DNA of 64,000 nucleotides from Dillenia suffruticosa (lineage: Eukaryota > Streptophyta > Magnoliopsida > Dilleniales > Dilleniaceae), in the NCBI GenBank assembly GCA_033439265.1, contig JAVTVX010000012.1, positions 1,229,001-1,293,000 on the forward strand, read 5' to 3'. The first letter of the stretch is position 1. Every line of letters begins with the position of its first letter. Below the pieces are notes generated by a model. It saw only the letters and a list, made by a program, of their open reading frames with translations. It was not told the DNA's origin and ran no database searches. The translations under genes were made by a program, and so were the position numbers. Shown here piece by piece: positions 26,139-40,301 of the stretch.

Positions 26139-27554
26139 CGTCACAATCCCGAATATGAGAGAAAAAGGGGGTTAGGGAGAGAAAAAAGAGAAAGAGAGAG
26201 AATACAAGAGAGACAAAGAGAAATTTTATTATAATTTTCATTCTATCTCTCATTACATATATTAGATTACCATTTATTCTAATATTACTAACTAATTTTA
26301 TTAACTATTTAACCATTTTATCTAACTAACTAATAACTCTATAATTAACTACTAACTTTTTTTTACTAATTATGATTAACTATTAATCATTATAATTAAT
26401 AATTTTTATAATACTTCTCTCTTTTAAGAACATTTTTGTCCTCAAGAATGGAAAGTCAAGAATTAAAATTTGAATTTATGAATCTTGAACCAACGCTTAT
26501 ATTTGTGTTAAAAGATAAAATGATATAAACGAACAATGGATGAGATTTGAGTTGCAAGAAAAGTAGAAGGAGAAAAATAAGGATGAAAAATTTTGAGAGA
26601 AACTTTTCTTGAACTTCTTGTTGGTGAAGAATTTTGCAAAATAAACAATATAAGTTCAATTTTTGAAGAGTTTGACAAAAACATATCATCAACAACTTCT
26701 TTTTTGGACATTCAAGATCTTCCTTATACTTTCAAATATTTTCACTATGAGCAGGTGGTAAAAGATTTTGTAAGATGAACAATGGAATTTCGATATTTGG
26801 AGAGTTTGCTAAGAGCCCACCATCAACAACTTCTTTTTTGGACATCCAAGATCCTCCTTTTATCTTCAAATTTTCTTCACTAGGGTTAGGTGGTGAAATA
26901 TTTTGCAAGATGAACAATGAAATCTCAATCTTTGAAGAGTTTGCTAAGAGCCCACTATCAACTTCTTTCTTGGACATACAAGATTCTTTTTCTACCTTCA
27001 AATTTTTTTCACTACGTATTGGTAGAGTGAAAGATTGAAAAAATGTTTCAATACCTTGTTTTTCATGCTTATCTTCATCCATCATTTTCAAGAAATCGTT
27101 AAATTTTGCTTCTAGTTTAGCAAAAAAACTTCAAAATTTTGTAGTTTTTAGGTCTTGTTTATATAACCTTTTATTGACATATAGTCGCAATTCATCGATT
27201 TGTTCTTCAAACCGGGCCTCCTCTATCATTTTTTAATCGTTTTGTCAAGAATCGTGAGATGTGATACCAATTTGTCACAATCCCGAATATGGAAGAAAGA
27301 GGGGGCTAGGAAGGGAAGAGAGAGAAAGAGCTAGAGAGAGAATATAAGAGAGATAAAGAGAGATTTTATTATAATTTTCATTCTATCTCGCATTATATAT
27401 ATTGAATTATTATTTATACTAATATTACTAATTAATTTCATAAATTATTTAACAATTTTATCTAATTAATTAATAGTTATACAATTAATTATTAATTTTT
27501 ATTTATTAATTATGATTAATTATTAATTATTATGATTAATAGTTATTATAGTAA
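26139..27554 (-). mobile_element. Small non-autonomous LTR retroelement, fossil
   Basis: Two direct repeats of about 275-282 bases (26139-26414 and 27273-27554), roughly 85% alike by eye, flank about 860 bases. Read on the minus strand, the right copy is the 5' LTR. It is followed within a few bases by TTGGTATCACATC, close to an initiator-Met tRNA primer site, and the left copy is preceded by a purine tract (AAAAGAGAGAAG). The interior has no pol domains and contains about three diverged tandem units of roughly 130 bases (26600-27040). The element is broken and resembles TRIM/short LTR derivatives; superfamily cannot be fixed. The LTR difference suggests an insertion several million years old. 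Confidence 0.7.
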
Positions 27555-27908
27555 AACATGGGTAACACCGGGTTGCCATCCCTAATAACATTAATGACAA
27601 CATTTTATCCATTTCAATTTTAGCGGCATTACTCATTTATGCTTCGGCATGCCCTGGATTTACCGAGTCTCTTTCCGTACCTCATGGTCAAAGGCATCTT
27701 TGGGAATTTTGACCGGTCAACTACAAATTCTGTTTAAGGGTAATAAAGTAATTTTACGTGTACGCAGTGGTGTCAAATACAATAAAAGGCCTCATCTCAT
27801 CATTCATCTTCTTCACCTTTTAGCTTTTAGCCTTTCCTTGTGCAAACCATGAATGTCACCCCATCACCCTTGCATACGAATGCTTTGCCACCTTTTACAT
27901 CCACCCAC

Positions 27909-27960
<52 letters not shown>

Positions 27961-29946
27961 CCAACGCATAAGGGTCATCAAAAGTACCGAATAAGAACAA
28001 TTGGTTTAAGTGATCTGCCACTTGTACGCATCAACCTTAATGGGCAAGGAAGGCAATCCCATATTTATTAAATAAAAAATTTAAAATTATTATTTTTCTG
28101 TATTAATATTAAAATTTTGGAAATGAACAATTGATAAGAACAGATTAAGGTTCCTTATAATAGACTTTACTTTACGAAATATTTGTTTAAACTATATTCA
28201 ACAAAAATTTTACCAAAAGAATTTATATATCTAATTTTATTAAAATATCTTTTGTTTTTTAAAATATCTAATTTTATTTTAAACTGTGACCTCCATCATT
28301 TTGTAATTCAGCGAAAGGCTACGAGAATGTGAATTTTTCCTCCTCAACTACATGTTTATTTAGGGTGCAGTCGTGAGGTATTTGTGGGTATGATTGAGTA
28401 TTGATTTGGGTTTTTTTTTTTTAGTGGGGGGGGGGGGTGGGGTACCCTTGGTTTTAACACCTTTTTTATTATGCCTTTGTTTTGTGGAACGGCGGACAAA
28501 AGGGTTTTTTTTAGGTACCAAACCGAGACTGGGGGTCCTACCTTTCCTACTCCTGCCCTAAATCTGATCACTTGGCCTTCGGTTCCTTAGCGTGCGCAGA
28601 CATCGGATTTGTGTTACCATGTTTCCAAGGAGAATCTCACTCATAAAAAGCTAACACAAAAATGGAAATACATGAACTACTTAGGTCAACCAATGATCTC
28701 ATAAAATGCAGGTTAAATCAAATCAAATGAAATGCAATAATTTATATCCAAATTGATTTATGCCAAATCCGCGATTGATGCATAGAGTTCATAAGCATAT
28801 CCATTTACATGCCACCTCTAAATGAGTGGTGGGTCCTTTAGCTTATAAGGCATCTGGATAAACAAGCTTAATAGATTCATCCATCAACATGATCTCGTGC
28901 ACCTACCCTTTGGATCGTCATTCATCTTCCTTTATATTGCATCGTATGCATCCTTCTACATATGCACAATAATAGGGACTTCTGAGTCCTTTAAGTCACT
29001 CCACGAGAATTAGGTTTGACTCGATTAACGTTTAACTCAGACCAATTATTATTTAATGATTTCTTTATTTTAAGGAAATAATAATAAAACTAATTAAAAA
29101 TTTTAATACCTAAAACTATATTCTCTTCTTATATAAAATCAGAGTAATTTTAAAAATTAATCTCATTCCATTGAATTTAAATCTGCTCTTTCTAAATATT
29201 TATAAAGAGAGATACATGTTACTATCTTGCATCCCTGTGGAGAGGGATATTAAGTTATACGTGGACTAATTCAATTTTTTGCATATAGTGTATAAAATTG
29301 ATAATTTTCTAATTTCTTACCTAATATTTAATTTTAAAGTAAAATTCATTTCCCTTCTATATATGTAAAAATTGATTTTTATTTTTTAAATTTTATTTTT
29401 TTTATATTATAAAAATAAAGAAGAATCCGTGGACGGAGATGATTCCTGATGTTGAAAGTCACATCCATGGCACCTTCTTGCAAGTCCTATGGAAGATTAA
29501 AAGGAGACCAGAGGATTTGTCAATGACAATGGGCTTATGATTCTGACACGTGTCATAAGATCCTGTTTCTGATCAAGGAAGACAGATGATCGCACCTGAG
29601 AGAAACCACCCGATGGTTGATGTGGGCCCTTGCTTTTGATGTGCCAAATTAGCGTCGGTGCACGGGCAATACATGATTACTCTTTAACGCCGTTAACTTG
29701 CCGCCCTTTGTGTCCAGGGGCCAATCGCCTTAGACCCAACGTCCGTTAACGAGGGTGGAGGCATCGCCATTACATTTTATGTTTCACCTTTACCCTTCTT
29801 GGCCTTGATTGGCCAAGATAGAGGGAGGAAAATATTATTAACGCCGTTAAGTGGAGGGATCTTAGTTGGATTCTTTTGACGGTAATGAGTGTGCCACGTG
29901 GTGGACTTGAAAATTTTTCTTCTAAGTCATGATTAATACGTAAAAC

Positions 29947-29977
<31 letters not shown>

Positions 29978-32381
29978 AAGGAGATGACCAGGCTAGCCTG
30001 TAAAATAAATAAGCACTTCTCCGAATATTACGCGTTAATAAAATATATATCTCAAAGGGCTGAGAATATAGCTCATGAACTTCGGGCTATGTCAACCCGG
30101 TCTAACAAGCATATCTGCACTGAAATTTCCATCTCTATAAGCAAATGAATCGATATATTACGGATTAGATTTTGATGTTCTTAGATTATACGATAATTTA
30201 CATGCGAGGAAACTATCTCTAAAACAAAGATCGAAACAAGTTTAGTTGAATCAAAAGAATGAATATGAGAGTTTATTTATTTTTAATTCATTTAGATGAA
30301 TATTAATATAAATGAATATATGATTTTACTATAGGAATTATAACTTATTAAGGTTTCAAATGGCACCCGAATCATCAATTGAGTTCCTGTTAAATTGGCA
30401 CCAACCCCAATTAACAATTCCTTGAAAGAAGGAAGTTCATTTCTTAGGGTGAGGCATGCCCTCCCTTCAAAACAATTGCTTCACTCACAAGGCTTCTTCA
30501 ATTTCCCAACCTTTTTAGTTCCAATTGGGATGATTCATGACATTTTTTCCACTTGGGGTTGTGGTTCCATGGAATTATTTCACATCCCTAGCTCCTTATC
30601 ATCAATGATGAGTTCTCTTGTTCTTTTCTTTTCTTTTTTCTTTTTTTTTTTAAGAAAAAAACCTTCAAAATTAAAAGGATTCCCAACCTTTTTACCCTTT
30701 TCCCTTTGTCGGTTTCCCAACTTTTTTATCACCTGACCAGCGGTTTTTACCGTTAAATGTATAGTTGTGTCAAATGTACTCTTGTGGCAATGGCCAGAAA
30801 GGGGAAAAAAGGTATAGTGTTTTACTTGTGCTTTCTCATGCACATGATTGTGTTGGAAGCACATCAGATTCCTACAGAAATGAGAATTATATATTATAAA
30901 ATTTTCAATGAAGTGAATGCAATCATTCAATGGTGAATAATTATGCTTGAATTTAGTAAATAAATATATATATTTTTATGTATTAGTAACATTATGATAT
31001 TAAAGAAAAACATAGTACATGTGACAGAAATTTTCGATTCAGAAAATACAAATTGTGGAGAAGTCTTAAAAAGTATACAAGAAACATAGAAACCATGTTT
31101 AATTAAACACCTTTTCTTGGGACAAACATGGCAATTAAGTTCATGTGAGGCTGGTCCAAACAACAAAAGACAAAGGAACATGACTCAATCAAACTTCCAA
31201 TTAAAAGCTTGATTGTGAGGAGTGAATAAAGCAGCATTCCAGTTCATAGACACAGCAATGAACATAGTAACCAGCTAAAACCTAAATCAAAGCCACATTT
31301 AAGAAAGCCATCACACCTAATCATCATATCAAAGTGTGTTTCATCTTTCCATTGTGCCTACTTGTAGTCTTGTTGGCCAGCGTTAGGAAGAGACTGACAG
31401 AGGCTCATCTCTCATGTCGCCAAATTGTGAATACTTTGCATAAGATTTTTAATATTTTTAATCGATCGATATCTAATAATTAATTTATTAGTTGATTGTT
31501 TTAGAATGAGCTTATTGTTAAATCCATTAAGGGGACAAGTTTTTAAATTTTTTTTTTCATTTTTAAGATTTAAATTTAAAATTTTAATTAAAAAAAATTC
31601 AGTTTATATCGGATCACTGATCCAATAAGGTTTGGTCAATATTTTCAAACCAATGGTCTCTGTTCTCAATAGCTTACTTTATTGGGAAGTCATTTATAGC
31701 ATTCTCTGGCCAATTGAAACAAAACCTAGACTAAGTTAAAACTGACCCACTTTGTAAAATAGGGAAAGGCCCGAACCCCACCGTTAATTAGCTGACCCCT
31801 TGGGTTTTCCAATGGAAATCGGAGTTGATGTTAAGTGAGCGGAGATTATTATGTCTTCCCCATTAAAGATTTTTTTTTCTTTTTATATAACCGATTGAAC
31901 TCTTTATATTCAGAATAATATTTCAATTAATTTAATTTAAACGTTTATATAATCTTTTTAATATAATTTTTTATTTTTAAAATTTAAATTTAATATTTAA
32001 TTAAAAAAATTAATACTTTTATTTATTACGCTATTTGTTGGTATCCATAAGACAGTTTGTTCCGGTTTCTTTTCAAGCTAAGCAACATAAATAAATTAAT
32101 AAATAATATAAAAATAAAAATATCTTTGCCCTTCGAAGGGCCCAAACTGTCTAGCAAATTAATAGCTCATAAGTAATACAGAGAACAGATAAAATTAGAA
32201 AGATTATAGGAATTTAAATTTTTTGTATTTATTTTAGTAATTTTTCTTTTGTTTATTTTTGCTCAATCCATGATTTTAATTAAATCCCCCCGGCGAATCA
32301 GACCAAGTGACTCATTTGAAATTTAAGATTTCCAACGGTCAAGTTCCTCTCAAACCTCGGAAAGGCCAAATAGGGTCCAAT
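27555..32381. other. Gene-poor spacer
   Basis: About 4.8 kb without a recognisable gene. A CT microsatellite occupies 27907-27958, a G-run of 10 lies near 28427, and a T-run of 27 near 29951. The stretch 29430-29930 is less AT-rich and promoter-like, with a G-box (GCCACGTGGT near 29893) and repeated CCGTTAA words, but no gene follows it. Parts of 28560-29050 and 29975-30130 look like old repeats that I cannot classify. The DIM1 promoter should lie in the last few hundred bases. Confidence 0.4.
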
Positions 32382-33813
32382 ATGCTCTCCCGACTTTCAT
32401 CAAACAGTCTCGCTAGATTCATCAACCCTCGAAATGACTCTCCATCTTTATACTCGAAACTCTATCGCCGGCACAGAAATAACAGCGATGGAGATGAAGA
32501 CGAAGACGACAATTTGAGGAAGAAGAACACAGAGAAGAGCGAAGGGCATGTCCCAATCCAATTACACAAAAGCAGAGGCCAGCACATTCTCACAAACCCT
32601 CGAGTTCTAGATACAATTGTTCGAAAATCCGAGATAAAACCGGCGGACACAGTTCTCGAAATCGGACCCGGAACCGGAAATCTCACTCTGAGACTTCTTG
32701 AAGTTGCTAAGAAGGTAATTGCTGTTGAGATTGATGGAAGAATGGTGGAGATTCTGAATAATCGTGTCGCAGAACGAGGGTTTGAAGAAAAATTAAGGGT
32801 AAGATTGTGCCTCATCTGTTTGATGGAAGTTCTGAAAGAGAATTTTGATGTTCCATTGTGAATTAAATTGTGAGCACTGGTATTAAATTTAGGACAGTGG
32901 TTTTATTAATGCTGTATACATAATAGATTCCATCGTAGGGTTTTCACCAACTAATGAAACAACTCCAATGTTGGATTTTGTTGTTTCAGTCATTGGAATT
33001 TTTGGGTCTTTATGTCATAACTTCTTTTACAATGGGTTTCTGATGGCTAATTTGAGATGGGTATTTCAGGTTATACGTAACGATGCATTGAAGACAGAGT
33101 TTCCTCCATTTGACCTTGTGGTGGCAAACATTCCATATGGAATATCTTCGCCTCTTGTGGCGAAAATTGTCTTTGGGGCAAACCCATTTCGGGGTGCCAC
33201 TCTTCTTCTTCAGAAGGAGTTTGCACGGCGATTACTGGCGGAACCTGGTGACTCAGAGTTTAACCGTTTGGCTGTGAATGTGAAGCTTGTGGCTGATGTT
33301 GAGTTTGTTATGGATGTAAGCAAGAGGGACTTTCTCCCTTGTCCCAGGGTTGACTCCTCTGTTGTTAAAATTCGACCAAAGTTTGATATTCCAAAAGTGG
33401 ATCTCGGAGAGTGGTGGGCTTTTACAAGAACTTGTTTTAGTAAGAAGAATAAGACACTTGGTGCCACATTTAAGCAGAAGAAGAAGGTAATGGAGCTACT
33501 AGCAATGTCCCAAAGGACTATCACAAATAAAGAAAACATTGTCAATGACTATGCCAACCGCTTCAGTGATGATGAAGATGGCTTTAGTGAAGTGGAGAGT
33601 GATGAGGGGAACTATTCATTTACAGGAGAGGAGCCAAGCATTTTTAAGAAGAAAATCATTTCTGTCCTAGATTCTGGTGATTTTAGTGACAAAAGGCCTT
33701 CGAAGCTATCAATTAAGGAGTTATTATATTTACTGTCACTATTCAATCAAGCTGGTATATATTTCCATGATGGGGCAAAATCAAAGTCCATTTCTGCATC
33801 TTTCAGCCCATAG
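32382..33813 (+). CDS. DIM1B: rRNA adenine dimethyltransferase, DIM1/KsgA family, mitochondrial type
   Basis: This SAM-dependent enzyme dimethylates two adjacent adenines near the 3' end of small-subunit rRNA; DIM1B is the mitochondrial form in Arabidopsis. Two exons (32382-32798, 33070-33813) join in phase to 386 residues. I chose the ATG at 32382 because it opens a targeting-like leader (MLSRLSSNSLARFINPR, rich in Ser/Arg/Leu); an in-frame ATG at 32307 would add 25 residues. KSRGQHILTNP precedes SAM motif I, EIGPGTGN (93-100). The acidic loop VEID is at 115-118 and the catalytic NIPY motif at 159-162, followed by LLLQKEFARRL. Residues 44-53 are charged and low-complexity. The C-terminal part (about 290-340) is acidic and diverged, as in other plant copies. 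It is not obviously tied to neighbouring genes. Confidence 0.92.
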
Positions 33814-34980
33814 AGTCGACTTTGCAATGATTTTGCGAGGTGTATCAAATTGGTAATCTTGAAGGATAATATAGTGAGCCATAATCGAAGTTGAGCAAGC
33901 TGCAAGATAGGTGGTCTCTGAGAAGTTCTTCTTCTTTATCTCCCATGTTTGCCAGCCATAATCGAGTTTGATGTGTATAGTGGAAGTCAACATCAAGCAA
34001 AATTTTTACTATCTCTGTGCACTGGGAAACTTGGGCAACTTCCTAGTAACCGTGCGCACTGGGAAAGGCCCCATGACTTTGCACAATTTTTATTATCACG
34101 TTAATTTTGCCTTGCCCTCTTCCATGGGCCCTCACCCTTTATCCAAGCACCAAAGCAAGTTTATCATGAATTGCTGCTTTTGTGATTTTACGTGTTTGGG
34201 CATCTTTTCAAGTCAACTGATTCGTTACCAAGTTAACTACCTTGTTTTGCTCACGATTTTCTTTCTGTGATATTGTAGGATTGTTTGCTTGGTTAACCAT
34301 GCAGGTGGTGAGCTGATCATTCCAAACAAACCCAAGAGGAGAGTGTTGAATGGAGAAATGAGAAGCGAAGACAGCATTGAAGGGCATCTATATTGGTACG
34401 TCTTCTGTCCTTTTCCCTATTTAATTTTCTATCCTAGCCAGTGAGTTTAATATCAGACAGGTGACTCAATTCTTTCAAGAACAGTTTCGAATGTAACTAC
34501 CTATATTAAGAACATAACCAATGCATAGGGTTGTCTCGGGGGTCCAAACGACTAAATGAATCATTGATATATTTCTACATGACAATCCACCTAAATATAT
34601 TTCTAATTTTTTTTCTTGATTTAAAAAGTATTTTAATCAATTTAAATTACTCAAATTTAAAAATTGATATAGAAAATTTCTTCTCAGCTCATGTGGTCCA
34701 TACAACATTACAACATTATTTTGTACCAATGGCTCCACATGAGGAAATGGTTGCGCAGCGGCAAATAGGGACCATTTCATTCAAGTTCATAGCCACCATG
34801 CATGTTTTTTCTCCCATCAAAACAACACATTCAATAAATAGGGCTACGGATAATGAAAGTTGGGTCTACCATATTCACCCGCAAAAGACTTCCACATAGA
34901 GAAGCCAAATCCTTCCTTTCCACTGAACAAAACCAGAACTAACATTTACAAGCCTTGAAACACAAGCATATATGAAACTT
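33814..34980. other. Convergent spacer DIM1B / CYP90C1
   Basis: The spacer holds the 3' flanks of both genes. An exon-like open stretch lies at about 34279-34395 (see findings). No transposon or RNA gene is recognised. Confidence 0.45.
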
Positions 34981-37900
34981 TTAACTAGATGGGGATATCG
35001 GTGTGACGGTGATCGGTAACTTCCTCTTCATCTGCACTGTCGGAAAGTTGACAATCTCATCTTCCTTAGCCACCCATCTGCACCCAAATCACAATCATTG
35101 AATTCATTCCTATCCTAAAAAATATAATAAAGCAAAGGTATATTGTGCTTCGAGCTTGAGCGCAACTCATTAAAAACTCACTTAAACATGGCTTATCACA
35201 TTAAACAAGTGAAGTTGTAGTTTGATCTCAAACTCTTTTATGAAACGAGTCGAGTTTAAACACTACTTGACTTATTCTGTGTAAATTAATTAAATTACTC
35301 ATTCGGGCACATACCGAGAACAACTATCTCGAGACTAACTTCTCGCTTTCAATCCCTAGGCACAATATACTTATGTTTAGGTAAGAGGGTCTACCGGTAA
35401 GTGGTGACAACATGGTGGAGGAAAATTGCAATCTGAAGCCTTGCAAGTTCATGACCAGGACACAGCCTCTGGCCACCACCAAAAGGTGTGAAAAGGGTAT
35501 TGACTGAAGCATCCTTCCCCTGCACAAACGAAATTTTAGAGTAACACAATCTTCTTCATGAAATTATAATAGGACTACTTTTGGCTTCTTTTTTTTTTTT
35601 GGTAAAAATTTACCTCCCATCTCCATGGATCAAAATGGTATGGATTGTCATAAGTCTTTTCATCCATGTTAGGAGCTAGAAAGGCTGCTACCACACACCA
35701 ATCCTTTGGTATAAAATACCCTACAAATATTTCCAAAATTTTAAATTGGTGAACAAATAATTAGATAAATATTTTTAAAAAATAGAGAAAAAAATAGACA
35801 GACCTTTTATCTCAACATCACAAAGAGCTCTCCTCCATACTGAGATAATGATATTGGCCATCCGTAATGTCTCATTTATAACCTTGTGAAATATTTTCAA
35901 TAATATTAAATTAATGAAAGATCGAAAAAAATATCGAACAAAAGGAATAATATGAACAAGACAATAAAGATGAGTCACGTAAACTCACTTTTTGGGTAAA
36001 AGGTAAGGACACATAGTCCATCCAAGTGTACTCGGCACCGGATTGAGCCTTCTGTCTCTTCAATTCCATGTTCTCTTCCTACAAAACATTGAAAATAATT
36101 ACCAAAAAAATTCCTATCAAATTCAAGTAATAACCTTCATATAAACCCCCCCCCTCAAAAAAAAAGAAAAGTCAAATAAAACTAATTATCTTTTGAATCC
36201 TAGTTTATTACCTTTATTTATATAAAGGGTAAAATAAATAGACATATATATAATATAATAGTTTATCAATATTTAATTGGTTCGATCACTCGACATTTGT
36301 ATTATTAAATAAGTTTTAAATTTGAGTATTGTATATGAAAATAAATATCGAAAAAGTTTTATTTGTTAAAAACTTAATTCAACTCTAATCAAATTTAATC
36401 AGATTTAATATAATTATTAAATAAATAATGTAATAATTTTGCATCAAAATATAACAATTTTGAAAAAGGGGTGGGTGGGGGGGGAGGGGAGGGGAGGGGA
36501 GGGTGAGGGTATACGGTTGGCTGTGAAAAGCGAGAATAGGGGTGGGGCAAGCATGACGTGAGAGCTATGCCTAAACGGGCGGTCCACTTCCGACTTTGGC
36601 AATAACAACCGTTCAATTCGATCAATCAAGACAAATCAACCGGCCAGGAAATGTCCAAGCCAAGCCAAAATAAAAACACCGACACACGATATCACACTCG
36701 TTGCAGCCGCCCATGCGCCTCCACACAAGAAAAGTCAAAATTGTTCAGATGGCCCCGCCGCACGAATGTTTGTGGAAATACAGGTCCCATCCGTCAGATT
36801 AGTAATACTACGCTGAGATTTTTTTTTTTTTTAAACATAAATCACAAAAATTAAAAAATTATTAAAATATACTTAATCATCAAATTTTAATTATTTAATT
36901 TTAAAAAATATTTAAATATATTTATTTATTTATTTTTTTTAAGCATTTGAGTATCCCAGGAGAACGCTACACTAACATAATAGTTCCTTCTAAGAGTACT
37001 TACTTATGATTACACTACAATTCAACAACTTAAAATAATCAATAATCTCCTCGATTAATATTTGAAAAAAAATATTTTTACTATTGTGATCAATATTTCT
37101 TAAGCTAGCTATTAAAAAAAATAAAATTTTTATTATTAATATTAGCGATAACATAAAGAACAGTTACATTTATTACTATATAATATTAAAAATTAATAAA
37201 AATAATTCAATAATCATAAATGCATAAGAATACCGCAAAAATTATTAAAAAATCCCATTGCATGAACCATGATCAGAAGGTTCAAGCGTTCGTCAACGCC
37301 TTCCCTAGTTGCAGAGTTGGCATAGGAATTTGGATGATAAAATCGATAAATACCATATTTAAAAAAATAAATTAAAAGAAAAATACGAACCACTAGTCGG
37401 TTTAGAGCCACGGGGGTGTCACCGAGGAATTTGACAGACAGTGTCAAAGCGGCTGTCAGAGTCTCCCCCGGAATCATCATCTCCACCATGTTGTGACTGA
37501 TAAAATCGGACGGCAAATGTCGAGCCTCCTTTCTAATTTCCGGGTCCCGCAATAGCACGTCAACGGCGTCCCTCCCCGCACCCTTTCCTTCCGACTCGCA
37601 CAGTTCAGGTCTTCGCTCTTCTATGATTCTGTTTATCAATTTCATCAATTTCTCTTTGGCCTATTTCAATAACAAGTACATGCCCTTCAAGTTAATACTC
37701 AAAATTAAAAAATAAATATATTCGGTTCATAGACATTTCATGTATCAAAAAACTCTGAAATTTATATAATAATTTTTAAAATTATATAAATAAATCACTT
37801 TTCTTAAAATCTAGAGGTAACAATCCTAGTCCATCCCTCTAATAGGATATAATACAACAATTTGATGATTTTAACTTCAAATTCTTATATATATATATAT

Positions 37901-40029
37901 AAAAACATAATGTGTTATATTATTGCAACACGCTAAACTTATAAAAAAAATTATTTTTTTTGGGTACTCAAGAATTCGTATCTAAATATCCTACTAATCC
38001 ATTTCAAATAACTGTAAAACTTAATTAAGCGATTAACTCTTCTAACGTAAAATTTTCTATTATCAAAACTTCAAATTGAAATCTTAGTTAAAGAATTGTA
38101 ATGTCCTGCCACTAAACTCTCAAGACCCCATATGCTGTTGATTATAAAATAAATTATTATCTGTGTTTTACATTGGTAAAGAGAAATTGTGGGGATATAT
38201 ACCTTCAACGCTCTATATAATTTAGATCCGGGAAAATTTATAGGAATAGACATCAATCCTTTCATGAGTACTTCGAACTCTCTTTTCACTAAGTTGTAAT
38301 CTTCACCGGGGCCAATGCTGAGTAAAACTTTAACCAACACACGAAAAGCCATCTGAAAATTTGCTCAAATTTTAGATCAAACCCGACAATAATATGATAA
38401 TGGCTTCATGTAATGGTAAAAGGGTAAATGGTGAGATTAGAGAAAGAGACCTCTTTGGCTTCATCTTGGACATATACCAAGGGCTTGTCTTTCCAAGTGG
38501 CCATGAAGAGCTTGGCATTGTTTTCGAACAGGCGTGTGATTTGAGCCTTTAATGATGGAGACCTCATGAAGGAGCTAATGGCTGTATGCACTCTCTTATG
38601 CAGATTACCATTCATTAGGAACACCGACGATTCCCCCAACACCTCAAGCACTGACTTGGGATAATAAGGCAAGAAAGCACCCCTTGGATTCTGCAATATC
38701 AATTTGTTTAGCTCCGGATCTGTTGACACTATGACTGGCCTTCCCAACAAGTGTGACTTGAACACTTTCCCATACCTACATGGATAAAAGTACCATTTAT
38801 AGTCTCAATTTATAAAATAATTTCTATAATTAAGCAAATGACATCTAATGCTTCTCGTTTTTTTATAATGAAATTATTGGCTCATTTTTAAAATTATGTA
38901 TATATTATAGGGCCGACCTTTTGTTGACAAAGAGACGATAAGTGAAACACTGGCAGGGAAAGTGGTCGCGGGATCATTCATTAGGAGGTTGAAATATAAG
39001 AGAAGAATAAATGGCCTGTCATTCTTTTTACTGTTTTACCGACTGCACAAGCTAAGGCGAGGTCCAGTGACAAATGACAGTGATCTCTCTCTCTCCCGCT
39101 CTGCGCCACTGTAGGGTATGTCTTTTCCTTTCTTTATGACTTCACATTTTGTCTTTTTTCTAAATTCAAGCATTTAAAGGAAATTCTTTAATAGCCCATT
39201 GCCCAGAAGCTCTCGAAAAGAGATGGAGATTTTTTATGTTGTTCAACCCTAAAAGAACCCTTTATAATCGGTTAAACTCATAATTTTTTTTTTACATAAT
39301 ATCAAAATATTTTAAAATTAAATTTTACTTTTATCAGAATCGAGAAATTTATTATCCCATCTCACCCATTTCTATTAAAAAATCAAAAAACAAAACATAC
39401 ACAGCATGCCAACATGCATGACATTATGATAATTAACATGAAAAAGAGTACATCTCTTGGGAAATGTCACGTGTTTAGTATATTAATTAGAATTTCAATG
39501 TATCAATTGAAGAGAATGATTTGATATATTAATTTAAAATGTAACGTGTTAAGCTTTTTGGTGAATTAGTAGAAAAATATTCAAAAATTTCCGTTGGGTG
39601 GCATAAAATGTTGTCACCTATAAAATTTACAAACCCTTTTCCTCTAGAAATCAAACATGTGACTGACATATATAAGTTCTTGTTTGTAATTATGTTAACA
39701 CTAGGAGTCAATACTTCTTTCTATAACCATTTATATTCACTTACATATTAATCACTCTTTAAGGCGCGATCAACGTAGGGGAATATACGACTCGGGTCTT
39801 AACAGGTAGACTCCATCCACCCATTTTTGAAAGTGAAAAAAAAAAGAAAAAAAAAAAACCTCTGCATCAAAAGCATAATTGGGTAATCTATTTTCCCAAC
39901 ACACGCAAATAATAGTAAGTTCCTATATTTCACACTTTTTTTTTTTTTTATGTAATCAATTCACACAATTGTGTCACATAAGAAATAATACAAAGCAAAC
40001 TAGAAGATCGTGTGTGTGTGTGTGTGTGC

Positions 40030-40088
<59 letters not shown>

Positions 40089-40301
40089 TTACAAAGACTT
40101 GCGCTTCTCAAAAAAAGACGCAGGTCGAGAGCTGGAAAGAGAACTAATGAAGTGAAGAGTTTCTCCTACATAGGGCCATCCTAAGCTTCCTCTTGGAACA
40201 CCTCTCTTCTCTTGTGTCTTATTCTGCTTCTCCTTGTACCACCACCATCCAATACCAATGCTCATCAAAACCCACAACCCCACAACCCACCCCATACCCA
40301 C
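34981..40301 (-). CDS. CYP90C1: Cytochrome P450 CYP90C1 (ROTUNDIFOLIA3-type), brassinosteroid C-23 hydroxylase
   Basis: CYP90C1 and CYP90D1 are ER P450s that hydroxylate C-23 of 22-hydroxylated brassinosteroid precursors. Nine exons (40093-40301, 38451-38775, 38203-38352, 37391-37660, 35989-36078, 35804-35882, 35614-35720, 35395-35519, 34981-35077) join in phase to 483 residues. An N-terminal membrane anchor (about 3-22) is followed by the proline/glycine hinge ([18 protein letters not shown]). The I-helix motif is [10 protein letters not shown] (289-298), the K-helix ExxR is Glu352-Arg355 in NETLR, the PERF region is DPWRW (405-409), and the heme loop [10 protein letters not shown] has Cys430. 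The match to CYP90C1 is better than to CYP90D1, e.g. [22 protein letters not shown] and [17 protein letters not shown]. Intron 1 opens with a GTAAGG donor running straight into a CT/CA microsatellite. Confidence 0.95.
40010..40086. repeat. Compound (GT)n(GA)n microsatellite at the CYP90C1 exon 1 donor
   Basis: About 10 GT units are followed by about 26 GA units on the plus strand. In gene orientation the tract is CT then CA and starts immediately after the six-base donor GTAAGG at 40087-40092. Confidence 0.95.

Noticed and set aside
29430-29960. Promoter-like stretch with a G-box
   Set aside because: No coding exon follows on either strand within a reasonable distance, so no gene is claimed.
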